This document shows, one piece after another, positions 16,695-25,798 of a stretch of DNA of 64,000 nt. Below the pieces are notes generated by a model. It worked only from the letters and a program-made list of their open reading frames with translations, did no database searches and was not told where the DNA came from. Source of the DNA: JBKECY01 sp047975025 (lineage in GTDB: Bacteria > Bacillota > Clostridia > Lachnospirales > Lachnospiraceae); NCBI GenBank assembly GCA_047975025.1, contig JBKECY010000053.1, forward strand, positions 58,382-122,381, written 5' to 3'. The translations under genes and the position numbers were made by a program. The number at the start of each line of letters is the position of its first letter. The stretch's first letter is position 1.

Positions 16695-17129
16695 CTAAGA
16701 AAGCTGTGAAGTGCAGTTGGGGCAGCGGGTAGCATCCACAGCAATGGAAGTCTTGCAATAGGGGCAGGTTTTCTGGCTGGGTGCCGCTTCTTTCTTGCGG
16801 GACAATTTGTTCATCCCTTTTACGACCAGGAAAACAACAAATGCCATAAGCAAAAAGTTGATGACAGCCGTTATAAAGTTACCGTAAGTCAGCATAGGAG
16901 ATGTCTCGGCGCTGCCTAGCCGGATGGCCCAATCAGTGAAATTGATGCCTCCGGTGATGACACTGATTAACGGCATCACCAGGTCGTTGACGAGAGAATT
17001 GATGATAGCCTGGAAAGCGGCTCCGATAATCACACCGACTGCCAAATCCAGAACACTTCCCCGGTTAATAAATTCTTTGAACTCACTAATGAACCCTTTT
17101 CCCTTTTTTAATGCACTTTGATCGCTCAT
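16695..17129 (-). CDS. mscL: Large-conductance mechanosensitive channel with C-terminal zinc ribbon
   Basis: A 144-aa MscL. Residues 10-40 hold the conserved first helix (FKEFINRGSVLDLAVGVIIGAAF) lining the pore, then loop and second membrane helix (about 85-107). The channel opens under membrane tension to release solutes during osmotic downshock. After the usual positive cytoplasmic helix there is an extra Cys-x2-Cys-x10-Cys-x2-Cys motif (CPYCKTS...RCPNC, about 123-139), a zinc ribbon absent from E. coli MscL. AAGGAGGG lies before the ATG. Convergent with hisC. Confidence 0.95.
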   Translation of the reverse strand: MSDQSALKKGKGFISEFKEFINRGSVLDLAVGVIIGAAFQAIINSLVNDLVMPLISVITGGINFTDWAIRLGSAETSPMLTYGNFITAVINFLLMAFVVFLVVKGMNKLSRKKEAAPSQKTCPYCKTSIAVDATRCPNCTSQLS

Positions 17130-17267
17130 AAAATCCCTCCTTGATCTGCTTTGTCATATATACCAGGCTGCTACTATAAAATAAACAATCTTATTATAGC
17201 GCATTTTTTGACTGAAATAAAGTGGAACTATTTTGTTTGCTTTTACCGAATTGTAAAATCAGGCAAA

Positions 17268-18110
17268 TCAAATACTTTCATCTATGTAGTGTCGGTAATC
17301 CGTAGGTGTTTTGTGCATATATTTGTGAAAGACCTTCGAAAAATACAGGTTGCTCTCGAACCCGACCGAGTGGGCGACCGCAGCGACCGTAAGCCGTGTG
17401 TCTTTGAGCAGATGGCATGCCTGCTCGATACGGTAGCGGGTAAGAAATTCCTTAGGAGAGATTCCAAGCTTGGTCTGAAATGCCCGGAACAGACTGCTGC
17501 GGCTCACTCCGGCATGTTGGGCAATTGCTTCGATTGTCAGGGGATAGGAGTACGTGGTCAAGATATAGGCAATGGCGGTATCGACATAATCCGGAGTCAC
17601 GCTTTTGGCAAGCGCGGCTTTGGAAGAACCCCCAATGAGTGTGGACAGCAAGGTGTACAAAGAGCCGGTCATGGCGACTGCCTGAGCCAGCGAATGTTCC
17701 TGGGGCCGGTAGATGTCCATCATCTGCGCCGTAATAAGGTCTGTGGGAAGCTTCTGGTACAGGCAGGGGGCCGACTTGGTAAAATCGGTCGCCCGCAGCA
17801 GCGGCAGTGCCTCAGTTCCGTTAAAGCCGACCCAGGCATACTCCCAAGGCTCTTCGTAGTCGGCATAATACAAGACCTCGAGTTCCGGATAAATGAGAAA
17901 TGTATCGCCCGCCCGGAGCCGGTAGGTAACTCCGGCGACCTGATAGCATCCGCGGCCTGCGATGACATGGTGGATTAGATAATGGTTGCGCACGCCCGGG
18001 CCCCAGCTATGGCCGGGTGAACATTTCTGCCGTCCGACATTATAGACGGACAAGGAGCGCAAAGACTGCTCCTCCATAACATTGGATACTTTATATTCCG
18101 AACTGTTCAT
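17268..18110 (-). CDS. AraC-family transcriptional regulator
   Basis: A 280-aa regulator. The N-terminal half (about 30-160) is a cupin-type sensor domain (HHVIAGRGCYQVAGVTYRL, then AGDTFLIYPE), and the C-terminal about 100 residues contain two helix-turn-helix motifs (EAIAQHAGVSRSSLFRAFQ and VAAVAHSVGFESNLYFSKVF) followed by the conserved P-T-D-YR end. Start ATG at 18110 is downstream of AAAGGAGGG; an ATG nine codons earlier has no site. It is divergent from galK with 176 bp between, so it may control galK or a sugar pathway, but no operator is obvious. Confidence 0.9.
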   Translation of the reverse strand: MNSSEYKVSNVMEEQSLRSLSVYNVGRQKCSPGHSWGPGVRNHYLIHHVIAGRGCYQVAGVTYRLRAGDTFLIYPELEVLYYADYEEPWEYAWVGFNGTEALPLLRATDFTKSAPCLYQKLPTDLITAQMMDIYRPQEHSLAQAVAMTGSLYTLLSTLIGGSSKAALAKSVTPDYVDTAIAYILTTYSYPLTIEAIAQHAGVSRSSLFRAFQTKLGISPKEFLTRYRIEQACHLLKDTRLTVAAVAHSVGFESNLYFSKVFHKYMHKTPTDYRHYIDESI

Positions 18111-18286
18111 AGTGGCGAAGCCCTCCTTTGCTTTCATGATTCTGCTATTGGTAGCATAGCATTTCAGGAACTATTCTGCAACATTATTACATATATTAAA
18201 GAGAAAAGAGTATATCATATCTTATATAATTCTACTATAATAATGTCATAAGATACAGGTAAGAGTCCAAAGGAGGCAGGAGTACA

Positions 18287-19459
18287 GTGAGAGAAAAATT
18301 GGTAGAAGAGTTTATAAAAATATACGGGGATGCACAAGAGGTGCAAATGTTTTTTTCACCCGGACGCGTCAATCTGATCGGAGAGCATACGGACTATAAC
18401 GGCGGACACGTGTTCCCATGTGCGCTTACACTGGGAACGTATGCATTGGTACGGCTCCGCAGCGATACAAAGATGCTGTTTTACTCTCTGAATATACCGT
18501 CAGCCGGTATTGTAGAAGCGGATACGAAAGATGTGAATTACAAGGCAGAACGTGGCTGGGCGAATTATATGCTGGGTGTACTCTGGGCGCTGCAGAAAGA
18601 AGACTATACGTTCGCACATGGTTTTGAACTGCTGCTCTATGGAACGATACCCAATGGTGCGGGCCTCTCTTCGTCTGCTTCGCTGGAAGTCCTGATGGGC
18701 TATATTTTACAAGAGATGTATGCGCTGACGGCACTTGACAAAGTCAAAATCGCCTTGACCGGTCAGTATGCGGAGAATCAATACATTGGCATGAAGTGCG
18801 GTATTATGGATCAGTTTACGGTAGCGATGGGGCAGCGGGAGCATGCCATCTTCCTGGATACGGCCACATTGGAATATCAGTACGTACCTGTGAAGCTTAC
18901 GGGGATGAAGATCGTGATTATCAACAGTAAGGTCAAGCATTCGCTGGTAGACTCCGCATACAACGAACGCAGAGAACAGTGCGAGGAAGCGCTGGAGGAC
19001 CTGCAAAGCGTGGTGCAGATTGCATCGCTGGGAGAGCTTGACGAAGCGGGATTCGAGGCGCACAGTCATGCCATCCGAAATCCAATCGCGCGCCGTCGAG
19101 CCAAACATGCGGTGTATGAGAACCGCAGAACGATACGGGCGGTCGAGGCGCTGCATCGTGACGATATCGATACCTTTGCAGAGCTGATGAACGAAACCCA
19201 TATCTCACTGCGCGATGATTTTGAAGTCTCCTGCAAAGAAATTGATCTGCTGGTAGAGCTGGCGCAGCAGCATCCGTCTGTCAAAGGAGCGCGGCTGACA
19301 GGCGGTGGATTTGGAGGCTGTACAGTCAATATTGTAGAGGAAGAAGGACTCGAGGAAGTGCTTGCAGATATCAAGGAGAAGTATACCAGTGCGGTGGGAA
19401 TCCTGCCGGAATCTTATATTGTGGAAATAGGGGATGGTGTGCATCGAATCACAGAGTAG
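18287..19459 (+). CDS. galK: Galactokinase
   Basis: ATP-dependent phosphorylation of galactose to galactose 1-phosphate, first step of the Leloir pathway. The 390-aa GHMP kinase has the galactokinase signature GRVNLIGEHTDYNGG (about residues 25-39), the ATP loop PNGAGLSSSASLEV (about 123-136), and GGGFGGCTVN (about 341-350). Length is standard. Translation starts at GTG 18287 after AAAGGAGG. No galT or galE is next to it; it is a single gene beside an AraC regulator. TATAAT-like boxes occur at 18225-18230 and 18236-18241, but the -35 matches are weak. Confidence 0.96.
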   Translation: MREKLVEEFIKIYGDAQEVQMFFSPGRVNLIGEHTDYNGGHVFPCALTLGTYALVRLRSDTKMLFYSLNIPSAGIVEADTKDVNYKAERGWANYMLGVLWALQKEDYTFAHGFELLLYGTIPNGAGLSSSASLEVLMGYILQEMYALTALDKVKIALTGQYAENQYIGMKCGIMDQFTVAMGQREHAIFLDTATLEYQYVPVKLTGMKIVIINSKVKHSLVDSAYNERREQCEEALEDLQSVVQIASLGELDEAGFEAHSHAIRNPIARRRAKHAVYENRRTIRAVEALHRDDIDTFAELMNETHISLRDDFEVSCKEIDLLVELAQQHPSVKGARLTGGGFGGCTVNIVEEEGLEEVLADIKEKYTSAVGILPESYIVEIGDGVHRITE

Positions 19460-19463
19460 TGTA

Positions 19464-19492
19464 TTGACTTCATACAAAATGAATGATACAAT
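19464..19492 (+). promoter_or_regulatory. Promoter of the cobalamin-riboswitch transcript
   Basis: TTGACT (19464-19469), 17-bp spacer, TACAAT (19487-19492), starting 4 bp after the galK stop codon. It would drive the riboswitch and, if not terminated, the truncated ORF and potBCD. Confidence 0.85.
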
Positions 19493-19512
19493 CAGACACA
19501 AGTAGTATATTT

Positions 19513-19700
19513 TATGAGCGGGTCTCCTTTGGCTACAGCCAAGGGAGAATAATAAGGAAATCGGTGTAAGACCGATGCAGTCACCTCTACTGTAACGTGG
19601 ACGACAAGACAGAAGCCATTGATGCCTGTACGGCATTGAGAAGGTGTTTTGAAGGATGAAGCGGAGCCAGGAAACTTACCGCGAAAAAACGATATATTCC
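19513..19700 (+). ncRNA. Cobalamin (B12) riboswitch
   Basis: Conserved core elements are in order: GGAAATCGGTG...AAGACCGATGCAG (19556-19580), CTCTACTGTAACG, the side stem GCCATTGATGCC..GGCATTGAG, GAAGGATGAAGC, and the B12-box region GGAGCCAGGAAACTTACC (19663-19680). An upstream stem GGTCTCCTTTGGCT..AGCCAAGGGAGA also fits. Known cobalamin riboswitches turn off uptake or B12-related genes when the ligand is abundant. Edges are approximate. The next complete gene downstream is a polyamine transporter, an unusual target. Confidence 0.87.
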
Positions 19701-19732
19701 TGGGATGAAGGAGTAGAGTTTTTTTGTTGTGA

Positions 19733-19767
19733 AAAAAAGCTCTTGCCGGGATGGCAAGGGCTTTTTT
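19733..19767 (+). terminator. Terminator of the cobalamin riboswitch expression platform
   Basis: A 15-bp stem AAAAAAGCTCTTGCC / GGCAAGGGCTTTTTT with one T-G wobble and a five-base loop, ending in a T tract. It lies between the aptamer and the small ORF, as expected for transcriptional control. Confidence 0.9.
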
Positions 19768-19847
19768 GGCGTTAAAACCACACTGCGTTGTCACTTAAAT
19801 ATCTGCGATAGGACAGGGAGGACGTACAAAAAAGGAGCGGAAGAGAT

Positions 19848-20033
19848 ATGATGAAAAAGAGGAAAAGGGCAGCCCAATGGTGCCTGTATGCATTGCTTCT
19901 GGCAGTGCTGTTTATGGTGTCTGTAATTGAAGTCAGGGCGGAAGATGCGGCGGCACCGGCAGTAATAACCACCCTGGAAGACGGTATGACAACTAAAAGT
20001 GACAAGCTCACCTTGAAACAGTCTCATGAGTAA
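19848..20033 (+). pseudogene. Truncated B12-regulated secreted protein (N-terminal remnant)
   Basis: A 61-residue ORF with an ATGATG start after AAAAAGGAGCGG. It has a clear signal peptide: KKRKR, a hydrophobic core of about 17 residues and a cleavage region around VRA-ED. The mature part (AAAPAVITTLEDGMTTKSDK) looks like the first strands of an Ig-like domain of large surface proteins often placed under cobalamin riboswitches in Lachnospiraceae (my inference), then stops at KQSHE. The stop overlaps the potB ATG by 8 nt. I read this as an N-terminal fragment joined by deletion to the potB start; the last residues may even derive from the end of potA. An intact small secreted peptide cannot be excluded. 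Confidence 0.55.
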
Positions 20034-20892
20034 ACACAATGTAAAGCGTAAGATCCTTCCTGTGACAACAATGGTAGGTCCTGTGGTGCTGTGGCTGGCT
20101 TTTTTCATCGTGATTCCACTTTTGTATGTGTTTGTGATTAGTTTCTGCTCAATTGACCAGTACTATAATATACAGTTCAGCTTTACCTTGGAAAACTATA
20201 AAAGACTTTTGGATCTGAACTATCTGCAGGTATACTTACAGTCCTTTATCATCGCGCTGCTTTCTACACTTATATGTATTGCCGTCGGTTATCCGTTCGC
20301 ATTCTGGATTTCCCGAACCTTGAGCAAGCGCAAAGCACTTCTGTATATGCTGATTATCATCCCATTCTGGACTAATTCACTCATTCGTATCTATGGATGG
20401 AGAACGTTTCTGGGAACGAATGGCTGGCTGAATTCCTTGCTGCAGAACATAGGGTTAGTGCAGGAACCGGTAGAATTTCTCTTCAACTGGGGCACAACGA
20501 TTTTGGGAATGGTCTATTGCCTGTTCCCGTTCATGGTACTTCCGCTGTATACGGCGATAGAGAAATTAGACCAGAACCTGATTGAGGCATCTTCTGATCT
20601 GGGAGCAAGAGGGCCTATGACTTTCCTCAAGGTCATCCTTCCGCTGACGTCAAGCGGTATTTTCTCAGGGTCGATCATGGTATTTATTCCTTGTCTGGGC
20701 TACTTCTTCGTATCAGATATTCTGGGAGGCGGAAATGCAGACGTCATAGGTAACCTGATTGAGCGACAGTTCCAAAGCGGAAACAACTGGCCGCTTGGAG
20801 CCGCCCTGTCAATTATACTGATTGCGGTGACGTTGCTGCTTGTAAAGCTGTATCAAAAATGCGGCGGCGACATGGAAAATCTGGGGGTATAG
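20026..20892 (+). CDS. potB: Spermidine/putrescine ABC transporter permease PotB
   Basis: A 288-aa inner-membrane permease with about six membrane segments and the binding-protein-dependent EAA-like loop (IEASSDLGARGPMTFLKVILP, residues about 186-206, split here by its conserved G). It pairs with PotC to move polyamines. The ATG at 20026 has no Shine-Dalgarno; it overlaps the end of the upstream ORF (ATGAGTAA), so translation probably depends on coupling. PotB is full length, so any lost sequence lay upstream. The usual potA ATPase gene that precedes potB is missing here. Confidence 0.93.
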   Translation: MSKHNVKRKILPVTTMVGPVVLWLAFFIVIPLLYVFVISFCSIDQYYNIQFSFTLENYKRLLDLNYLQVYLQSFIIALLSTLICIAVGYPFAFWISRTLSKRKALLYMLIIIPFWTNSLIRIYGWRTFLGTNGWLNSLLQNIGLVQEPVEFLFNWGTTILGMVYCLFPFMVLPLYTAIEKLDQNLIEASSDLGARGPMTFLKVILPLTSSGIFSGSIMVFIPCLGYFFVSDILGGGNADVIGNLIERQFQSGNNWPLGAALSIILIAVTLLLVKLYQKCGGDMENLGV

Positions 20893-20895
20893 CAT

Positions 20896-21693
20896 ATGAG
20901 AAGACAAACGAAAAAAAGAGCAAAAAAAACAGTCAGCATAGTCTGGTGCTCCCTGGTATACCTGTTCTTGTTCCTTCCGATTATTGTAATTGTAACAAAT
21001 TCCTTCAACGCCACGACCTCTAAGCCTTACTTAAGCTGGAAGGGATTTACGCTGGACTGGTATGTCAAGCTGTTTCAGAACACATCGCTGCTTGAGTCCT
21101 TTGGCAATACAATGGTGGTCGCAATCATAAGCACTCTGCTGGCAACGGCCATTGGAACTTTGGCAGCGGTGGGAATGTACAAATATAAATTCAAAGGCAA
21201 GACAGTCATAGACGGGCTGTTGTACATCCCGGTAGTAATTCCGGAGATTGTCCTGGGTATTGCATTGCTGACCTTGTTCGCCAAGACGAATATTCCCAGA
21301 GGGTTGCTTTCCCTGGTTCTGGCACACGTGACATTTTGTGTTCCCTTCGTAGTATTCAATGTGCGAGCCCGGCTATCAGGGTATGACACGTCCATTGAAG
21401 AAGCATCGATGGACTTCGGCGCCAACCGAATCAAGACGTTCTTTCACATTACGCTGCCCGTACTGGCACCCGGAATAGGCGGAGGTGCATTGCTGGCATT
21501 TACATTGTCACTGGATGATGTAATCATCAGTTACTTTACGAACGGACAGACCAAGACCTTCCCCCTGAAGGTCATGGAAAGCATCAAAAGCGGTGTATCA
21601 CCGGACGTCAATGCATTATCAACACTGATTTTACTAGGTACGATTATACTGGTGGCACTTACGCAGACCGGTTTGTTGAAAAAGAGGAAATGA
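20896..21693 (+). CDS. potC: Spermidine/putrescine ABC transporter permease PotC
   Basis: A 265-aa permease, partner of PotB. It starts 3 nt after potB with a G-rich site inside the potB end (CTGGGGGTATAGC). Six membrane segments are visible, with a positively charged N-terminus (RRQTKKRAKK) and the EAA-type loop IEEASMDFGANRIKTFFHI at about 164-182, followed by LPVLAPGIGGGAL. The LSLDDVIISYFTNG segment (about 205-218) is typical of PotC. Part of potB-potC-potD. Confidence 0.95.
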   Translation: MRRQTKKRAKKTVSIVWCSLVYLFLFLPIIVIVTNSFNATTSKPYLSWKGFTLDWYVKLFQNTSLLESFGNTMVVAIISTLLATAIGTLAAVGMYKYKFKGKTVIDGLLYIPVVIPEIVLGIALLTLFAKTNIPRGLLSLVLAHVTFCVPFVVFNVRARLSGYDTSIEEASMDFGANRIKTFFHITLPVLAPGIGGGALLAFTLSLDDVIISYFTNGQTKTFPLKVMESIKSGVSPDVNALSTLILLGTIILVALTQTGLLKKRK

Positions 21694-21712
21694 ATAGAGG
21701 AGGTAAGAAAAT

Positions 21713-22786
21713 ATGAAGAAATGGCTTAAAAAAGCAGTAGCAATTACAGGCAGTGCAGTATTGTTAGGTGCATCCCTTACCGCTTGCGGTTCGGGTGGTT
21801 CGGACAGCGCGTCCGGTGACAACGGCACACTGAATATCTTTGTATGGACAGAGTATGTACCGGAATCAGTGGTTTCAGCCTTTGAAGAGGAAACAGGAAT
21901 TAAAGTCAATATGACGACCTTTTCTTCGAATGAAGACATGCTGGCCAAGCTGAAATCGGAATCTGAGGGAACCTATGATATCGTACAGCCCAGTGACTAT
22001 ATGGTTGAACAGCTCATTGCACAGGATATGCTTGAAAAAGTAGATACGGAAGCGCTTACTAATTTAGATAACATTGGAGAAGCTTACAGAAATCCATCCT
22101 ACGATCCGACTGGAGAGTATTCCGTACCCTACCTGGGTGGTGTAGGCGCGATTGCAGTCAATACGGATAAAATTACAGATGAGATTACGTCCTATGACGA
22201 TTTGTTCAAAAGCGAATATGCGAACAGTCTGGTAGTCTTGGATGACTTCAGAGCGACCATCGGCATGACAGAGCGAAGCATGGGACTTAGTATGAATGAG
22301 ACTGATCCGGATACATTGGCAGAGGTCAAGGATAAGCTGCTCACATTGAAAAATAATATTAAACTGTATGATAGTGACAGCCCTAAATCAGCTCTGATCT
22401 CAGGTGACTGCGTACTTGGATTCTGCTGGAGTGCTGAAATTGCGCTGGCTATGGAAGAAAATCCGGCAATTGAAGTCGTCTATCCTTCAGAAGGAGCGTT
22501 CTTATTCCTGGATAACTGGTGCATACCCACAGGCACGAAGAACTATGACAATGCCAATAAATTCATCAATTATATGTTAGAAGCCGAGACAGCCAAGGCA
22601 GTGGGAGAAGAATTCCCTTACCTAAATCCGAATACGGCAGCCGTAGAACTTCTGGGCTCAGATTTTTCGGATAATCCGGCTAAGAACCCACCGGCAGAGG
22701 TTATTGCCAATGGCGAATTTGTACAAAATGTTGATACGGATACCATTAAGATTCTAGATGATATGTGGACGGAACTGAAAAAATAA
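21713..22786 (+). CDS. potD: Spermidine/putrescine-binding lipoprotein PotD
   Basis: A 357-aa solute-binding protein with a lipoprotein signal peptide (lipobox LTAC, Cys at about residue 24), so it is anchored on the outer face of the membrane after Lgt and signal peptidase II processing. The mature part matches the PotD/PotF family: NIFVWTEYVPESVVSAFEEETG, YDIVQPSDYMVEQL, and SAEIALAMEENP near the ligand site. A strong GAGGAGGTAAG lies before the ATG. Which polyamine binds is not clear, but the two downstream enzymes suggest putrescine. Confidence 0.93.
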   Translation: MKKWLKKAVAITGSAVLLGASLTACGSGGSDSASGDNGTLNIFVWTEYVPESVVSAFEEETGIKVNMTTFSSNEDMLAKLKSESEGTYDIVQPSDYMVEQLIAQDMLEKVDTEALTNLDNIGEAYRNPSYDPTGEYSVPYLGGVGAIAVNTDKITDEITSYDDLFKSEYANSLVVLDDFRATIGMTERSMGLSMNETDPDTLAEVKDKLLTLKNNIKLYDSDSPKSALISGDCVLGFCWSAEIALAMEENPAIEVVYPSEGAFLFLDNWCIPTGTKNYDNANKFINYMLEAETAKAVGEEFPYLNPNTAAVELLGSDFSDNPAKNPPAEVIANGEFVQNVDTDTIKILDDMWTELKK

Positions 22787-22810
22787 GATAGCACAGAAAA
22801 GAGGGTAACG

Positions 22811-24289
22811 ATGGAAATCAAGAAATTATTTATTGACGGTGAATGGACACAGGGAACCTCCAATGAAGTAATTGATGTAATCAATCCGGCTAATGGCGAA
22901 GTCTTTGCTCAGATGTATGCGGCTTCTTTGGAAGATGCACAAAATGCCATTTTGGCAGCCAAGAAGTCATTCTATGAGACGCGTACATGGAGAGATACGG
23001 ACGCACAGACCAGAAGTGATCTGTTATTAAAAATTGCGGATGCCATTGAGGCGAATCTGGATGAACTGGCACTTCTTGATACCTTGGATAACGGAAAGCC
23101 ATTAAGAGAAGCCGAGGGCGATATCAACGACGCCTTGCATACATTCCGCTATTATGCGGGACTGATCAAAGCACCTTACGGCGGAGTCTACGATGTAAAT
23201 GATGCTTTCGGACCGATGCACTCGTATACAATACATGAGCCTGTGGGTGTCTGCGCGCAGATCACACCTTGGAATTACCCCATGCTGATGTCCGTCTGGA
23301 AACTGGCACCTGCACTTGCGGCAGGCAACAGTGTGGTATTTAAGCCAAGCCGCAAGGCATCTTTGTCGACCATTCGTCTCTTCGAACTGTTCGATGAAGT
23401 CGGACTGCCCAAAGGAACGGCCAACCTGCTGTTAGGCGACGGAGAAATCGGCTCCTTACTGGCCGCCAGCGATGACGTGGATATGGTGACTTTCACAGGA
23501 AGCACCCGGGTTGGACAAGGTCTGCAAAAGCTGGCCGCCGGAAATCTGAAAAAGGTCGGCCTGGAATTGGGCGGTAAATCACCGAATGTAATTTTTGCAG
23601 ATGCTGACCTGGATGGCGCTGTTGAGTGGGCGATGATCGGAGTCTTCTTCAATCAGGGAGAAGTGTGTTCGGCCGGTTCCCGTATTATTATTGAAGAATC
23701 TCTGAAGGATGAGTTCGTCCGCCGCCTGGCCAAAAAGGCCAATGCCATGACGATAGGTGACGGCAGAGATAATCCGGATATGGGGCCGCTGATTACCAAG
23801 GAACATATGGAGCAGACGTTGGCGTATATTCAAAAGGGAGTTGACGAAGGCGCAACACTTGTGTGCGGTGGAACACGTTATACAGAAAATGGATGCGACA
23901 AAGGCTATTTCGTCAGACCTACCGTCTTCGATAACTGTACTTCGGATATGACGATTGTAAGAGAAGAAATCTTCGCGCCGGTCGTGACCATTCAGACCTT
24001 TAAGACCGAAGAAGAAGCAGTAACGATGGCTAATGATACGGAGTACGGACTTGCAGGCGCCGTATTTACCTCTGATATTTCTCGTGCGATTCGTGTAATT
24101 AAAGAGATTCGCGCAGGAATCACCTGGATCAACTGCTACAATCCGACGTTCAATGAAGCACCCTGGGGCGGTTATAAAATGAGCGGTATTGGCAGGGAAC
24201 TGGGAGTACATGGACTGGAAGAGTACCAGGAAGTAAAACAGATCAATATCAATCTGGCACCCGGTGTTCTTGGCTGGTATGAAAACTAA
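22811..24289 (+). CDS. Aldehyde dehydrogenase, probably for 4-aminobutanal
   Basis: A 492-aa NAD(P)-dependent aldehyde dehydrogenase. Visible are the cofactor segments TPWNYPMLMSVWKLAPALAAG (about 153-173) and FTGSTRVGQ (about 228-236), the catalytic Glu in LELGGKSPN (about 252-260) and the catalytic Cys in NQGEVCSAGSRI (about 281-292). Overall it resembles betaine-aldehyde/4-aminobutanal dehydrogenases. Lying after potBCD and before a putrescine-type aminotransferase, it most likely oxidises 4-aminobutanal to 4-aminobutyrate. Start ATG 22811 follows AGAGGGTAACG. Confidence 0.88.
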   Translation: MEIKKLFIDGEWTQGTSNEVIDVINPANGEVFAQMYAASLEDAQNAILAAKKSFYETRTWRDTDAQTRSDLLLKIADAIEANLDELALLDTLDNGKPLREAEGDINDALHTFRYYAGLIKAPYGGVYDVNDAFGPMHSYTIHEPVGVCAQITPWNYPMLMSVWKLAPALAAGNSVVFKPSRKASLSTIRLFELFDEVGLPKGTANLLLGDGEIGSLLAASDDVDMVTFTGSTRVGQGLQKLAAGNLKKVGLELGGKSPNVIFADADLDGAVEWAMIGVFFNQGEVCSAGSRIIIEESLKDEFVRRLAKKANAMTIGDGRDNPDMGPLITKEHMEQTLAYIQKGVDEGATLVCGGTRYTENGCDKGYFVRPTVFDNCTSDMTIVREEIFAPVVTIQTFKTEEEAVTMANDTEYGLAGAVFTSDISRAIRVIKEIRAGITWINCYNPTFNEAPWGGYKMSGIGRELGVHGLEEYQEVKQININLAPGVLGWYEN

Positions 24290-24418
24290 AAGAAGCAGAA
24301 TCTACTCATATGAAATCATAAACAACATAAAACATGAGTGTATATGGTTCTTAGGAGTAATAGAAAAAAGCATACAAATGATTTATAATAATGACAAAAG
24401 TAAATGCTGGAGGTCCTT

Positions 24419-25771
24419 ATGGAGTATTCAAAGGTACAGGAAGAATTAAAGAGAGTGCTGGGGTATATACACAGCGACAGTTTAAGCGATGACGAGAAGG
24501 CGACAATGACAAAAGAGACAGTTGACTATTTTGACAATTACGTCAGCCCTGGGTGGCTTAAGTATCGTAAATCTGTATCTACGAACTCAGCAACACTTGA
24601 GTGGACAGACCATGACAGTGTGGTAAGCGGACTTTACGGAGAAGAGTTTATCGATTGTCTGGGCGGTTTCGGAATCTATACGTGCGGACATAGAAATGAA
24701 GAAATTCTGGAGACGGTAAAGGCGCAGCTGGATCATCAGGCGCTGCATTCACAAGAGCTGTTAGACCCGCTTAGAGGGTATCTGGCAAAAGCCGTAGCCG
24801 GCATCACGCCGGGAGATCTGCAGTACTGCTTCTTTACGAACGGTGGTGCGGAAGCTGTGGAAATGGCTTTAAAATTGGCCAGAATTGCTACCGGAGGCCG
24901 CTGGTATATCTCTACTGTGGGGGCATTTCATGGAAAATCCATGGGTGCGATTTCAATGGGAGGTAAGAATACATATCGTGTTCCTTACACACCTATGGTG
25001 CAGCAGGTACAGCATGTGGAATATGGCAATGCCGAGGATGCGCGCAAAGCAGTCCGTAACCTGGTGGCCGTAGGCGAAAAAGTAGCGGCAATTATCGTTG
25101 AGCCGATTCAGGGCGAGGCAGGAATCATTATTCCGCCCAAGGGATATCTGGCAGAGCTTAGAAGCATTTGCGATGAATATAACATTGCACTGATCTTTGA
25201 TGAGATTCAGACAGGTATGGGACGTACAGGTACTTTCTTCCGTTGTGAAGCCGAAGAGGTGGTTCCGGATATCATGACCTATGGTAAAGCCTTTGGCGGC
25301 GGTATTATGCCAATCACAGGCATCATCTGCAGACCGGATATGTGGACAGATGAGCTGGTAGATAATCCCTGGTTATTAGGTTCTCCGACCTTTGGAGGTA
25401 ACCCGGTCTGCTGCGCGGCAGCACTTGCTACGATCAACTATATGATCGAGCATGACATTCCCGGACAGTGCAAGACAAAAGGTGAGTTCTTAAAGGCTGG
25501 CCTTGACAAGCTGAAAGATAAATATCCGTCGCTCATCGATGATGTACGTGGTACAGGCCTGATGCTGGCAATGGAATTCTGCAACAGTGATTTTGGATAT
25601 GAAGTAGCCAAAGGAATGTTCGCACGCGGCGTACTAACAGCCGGAACTCTGGTCAATGCCAAATGTATCCGGTTTGAGCCGGCAGCGGTCATCACGCAGG
25701 AAGAGATGGAAGCCGTACTTGTAAGATTGGAAGAATCTTTAGAAGATGCTAAAAAAGCGCATAATCTGTAA
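24419..25771 (+). CDS. Class III aminotransferase, probably putrescine aminotransferase
   Basis: A 450-aa PLP enzyme of class III. It has FTNGGAEAVEMALKLAR (PLP phosphate binding, about 140-156), the FDEIQTGMGRTG motif (about 263-274) and the PLP-lysine segment MTYGKAFGGGIMP (about 290-302). It resembles E. coli YgjG/PatA, which moves an amino group from putrescine to 2-oxoglutarate, giving 4-aminobutanal. Together with the upstream dehydrogenase and PotBCD this makes a putrescine-to-GABA route. The start at 24419 follows GGAGGTCC. It is 129 nt after the dehydrogenase; a TATAAT at 24384-24389 may be a secondary promoter. Confidence 0.87.
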   Translation: MEYSKVQEELKRVLGYIHSDSLSDDEKATMTKETVDYFDNYVSPGWLKYRKSVSTNSATLEWTDHDSVVSGLYGEEFIDCLGGFGIYTCGHRNEEILETVKAQLDHQALHSQELLDPLRGYLAKAVAGITPGDLQYCFFTNGGAEAVEMALKLARIATGGRWYISTVGAFHGKSMGAISMGGKNTYRVPYTPMVQQVQHVEYGNAEDARKAVRNLVAVGEKVAAIIVEPIQGEAGIIIPPKGYLAELRSICDEYNIALIFDEIQTGMGRTGTFFRCEAEEVVPDIMTYGKAFGGGIMPITGIICRPDMWTDELVDNPWLLGSPTFGGNPVCCAAALATINYMIEHDIPGQCKTKGEFLKAGLDKLKDKYPSLIDDVRGTGLMLAMEFCNSDFGYEVAKGMFARGVLTAGTLVNAKCIRFEPAAVITQEEMEAVLVRLEESLEDAKKAHNL

Positions 25772-25798
25772 AAATCCATAGTATATACACAATGACTC

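Noticed and set aside
17151..17978. Long plus-strand ORF (275 codons)
   Set aside because: It lies antisense to the AraC-type gene, has no recognisable domain, and starts without a ribosome site. The minus-strand gene has clear sensor and helix-turn-helix motifs.
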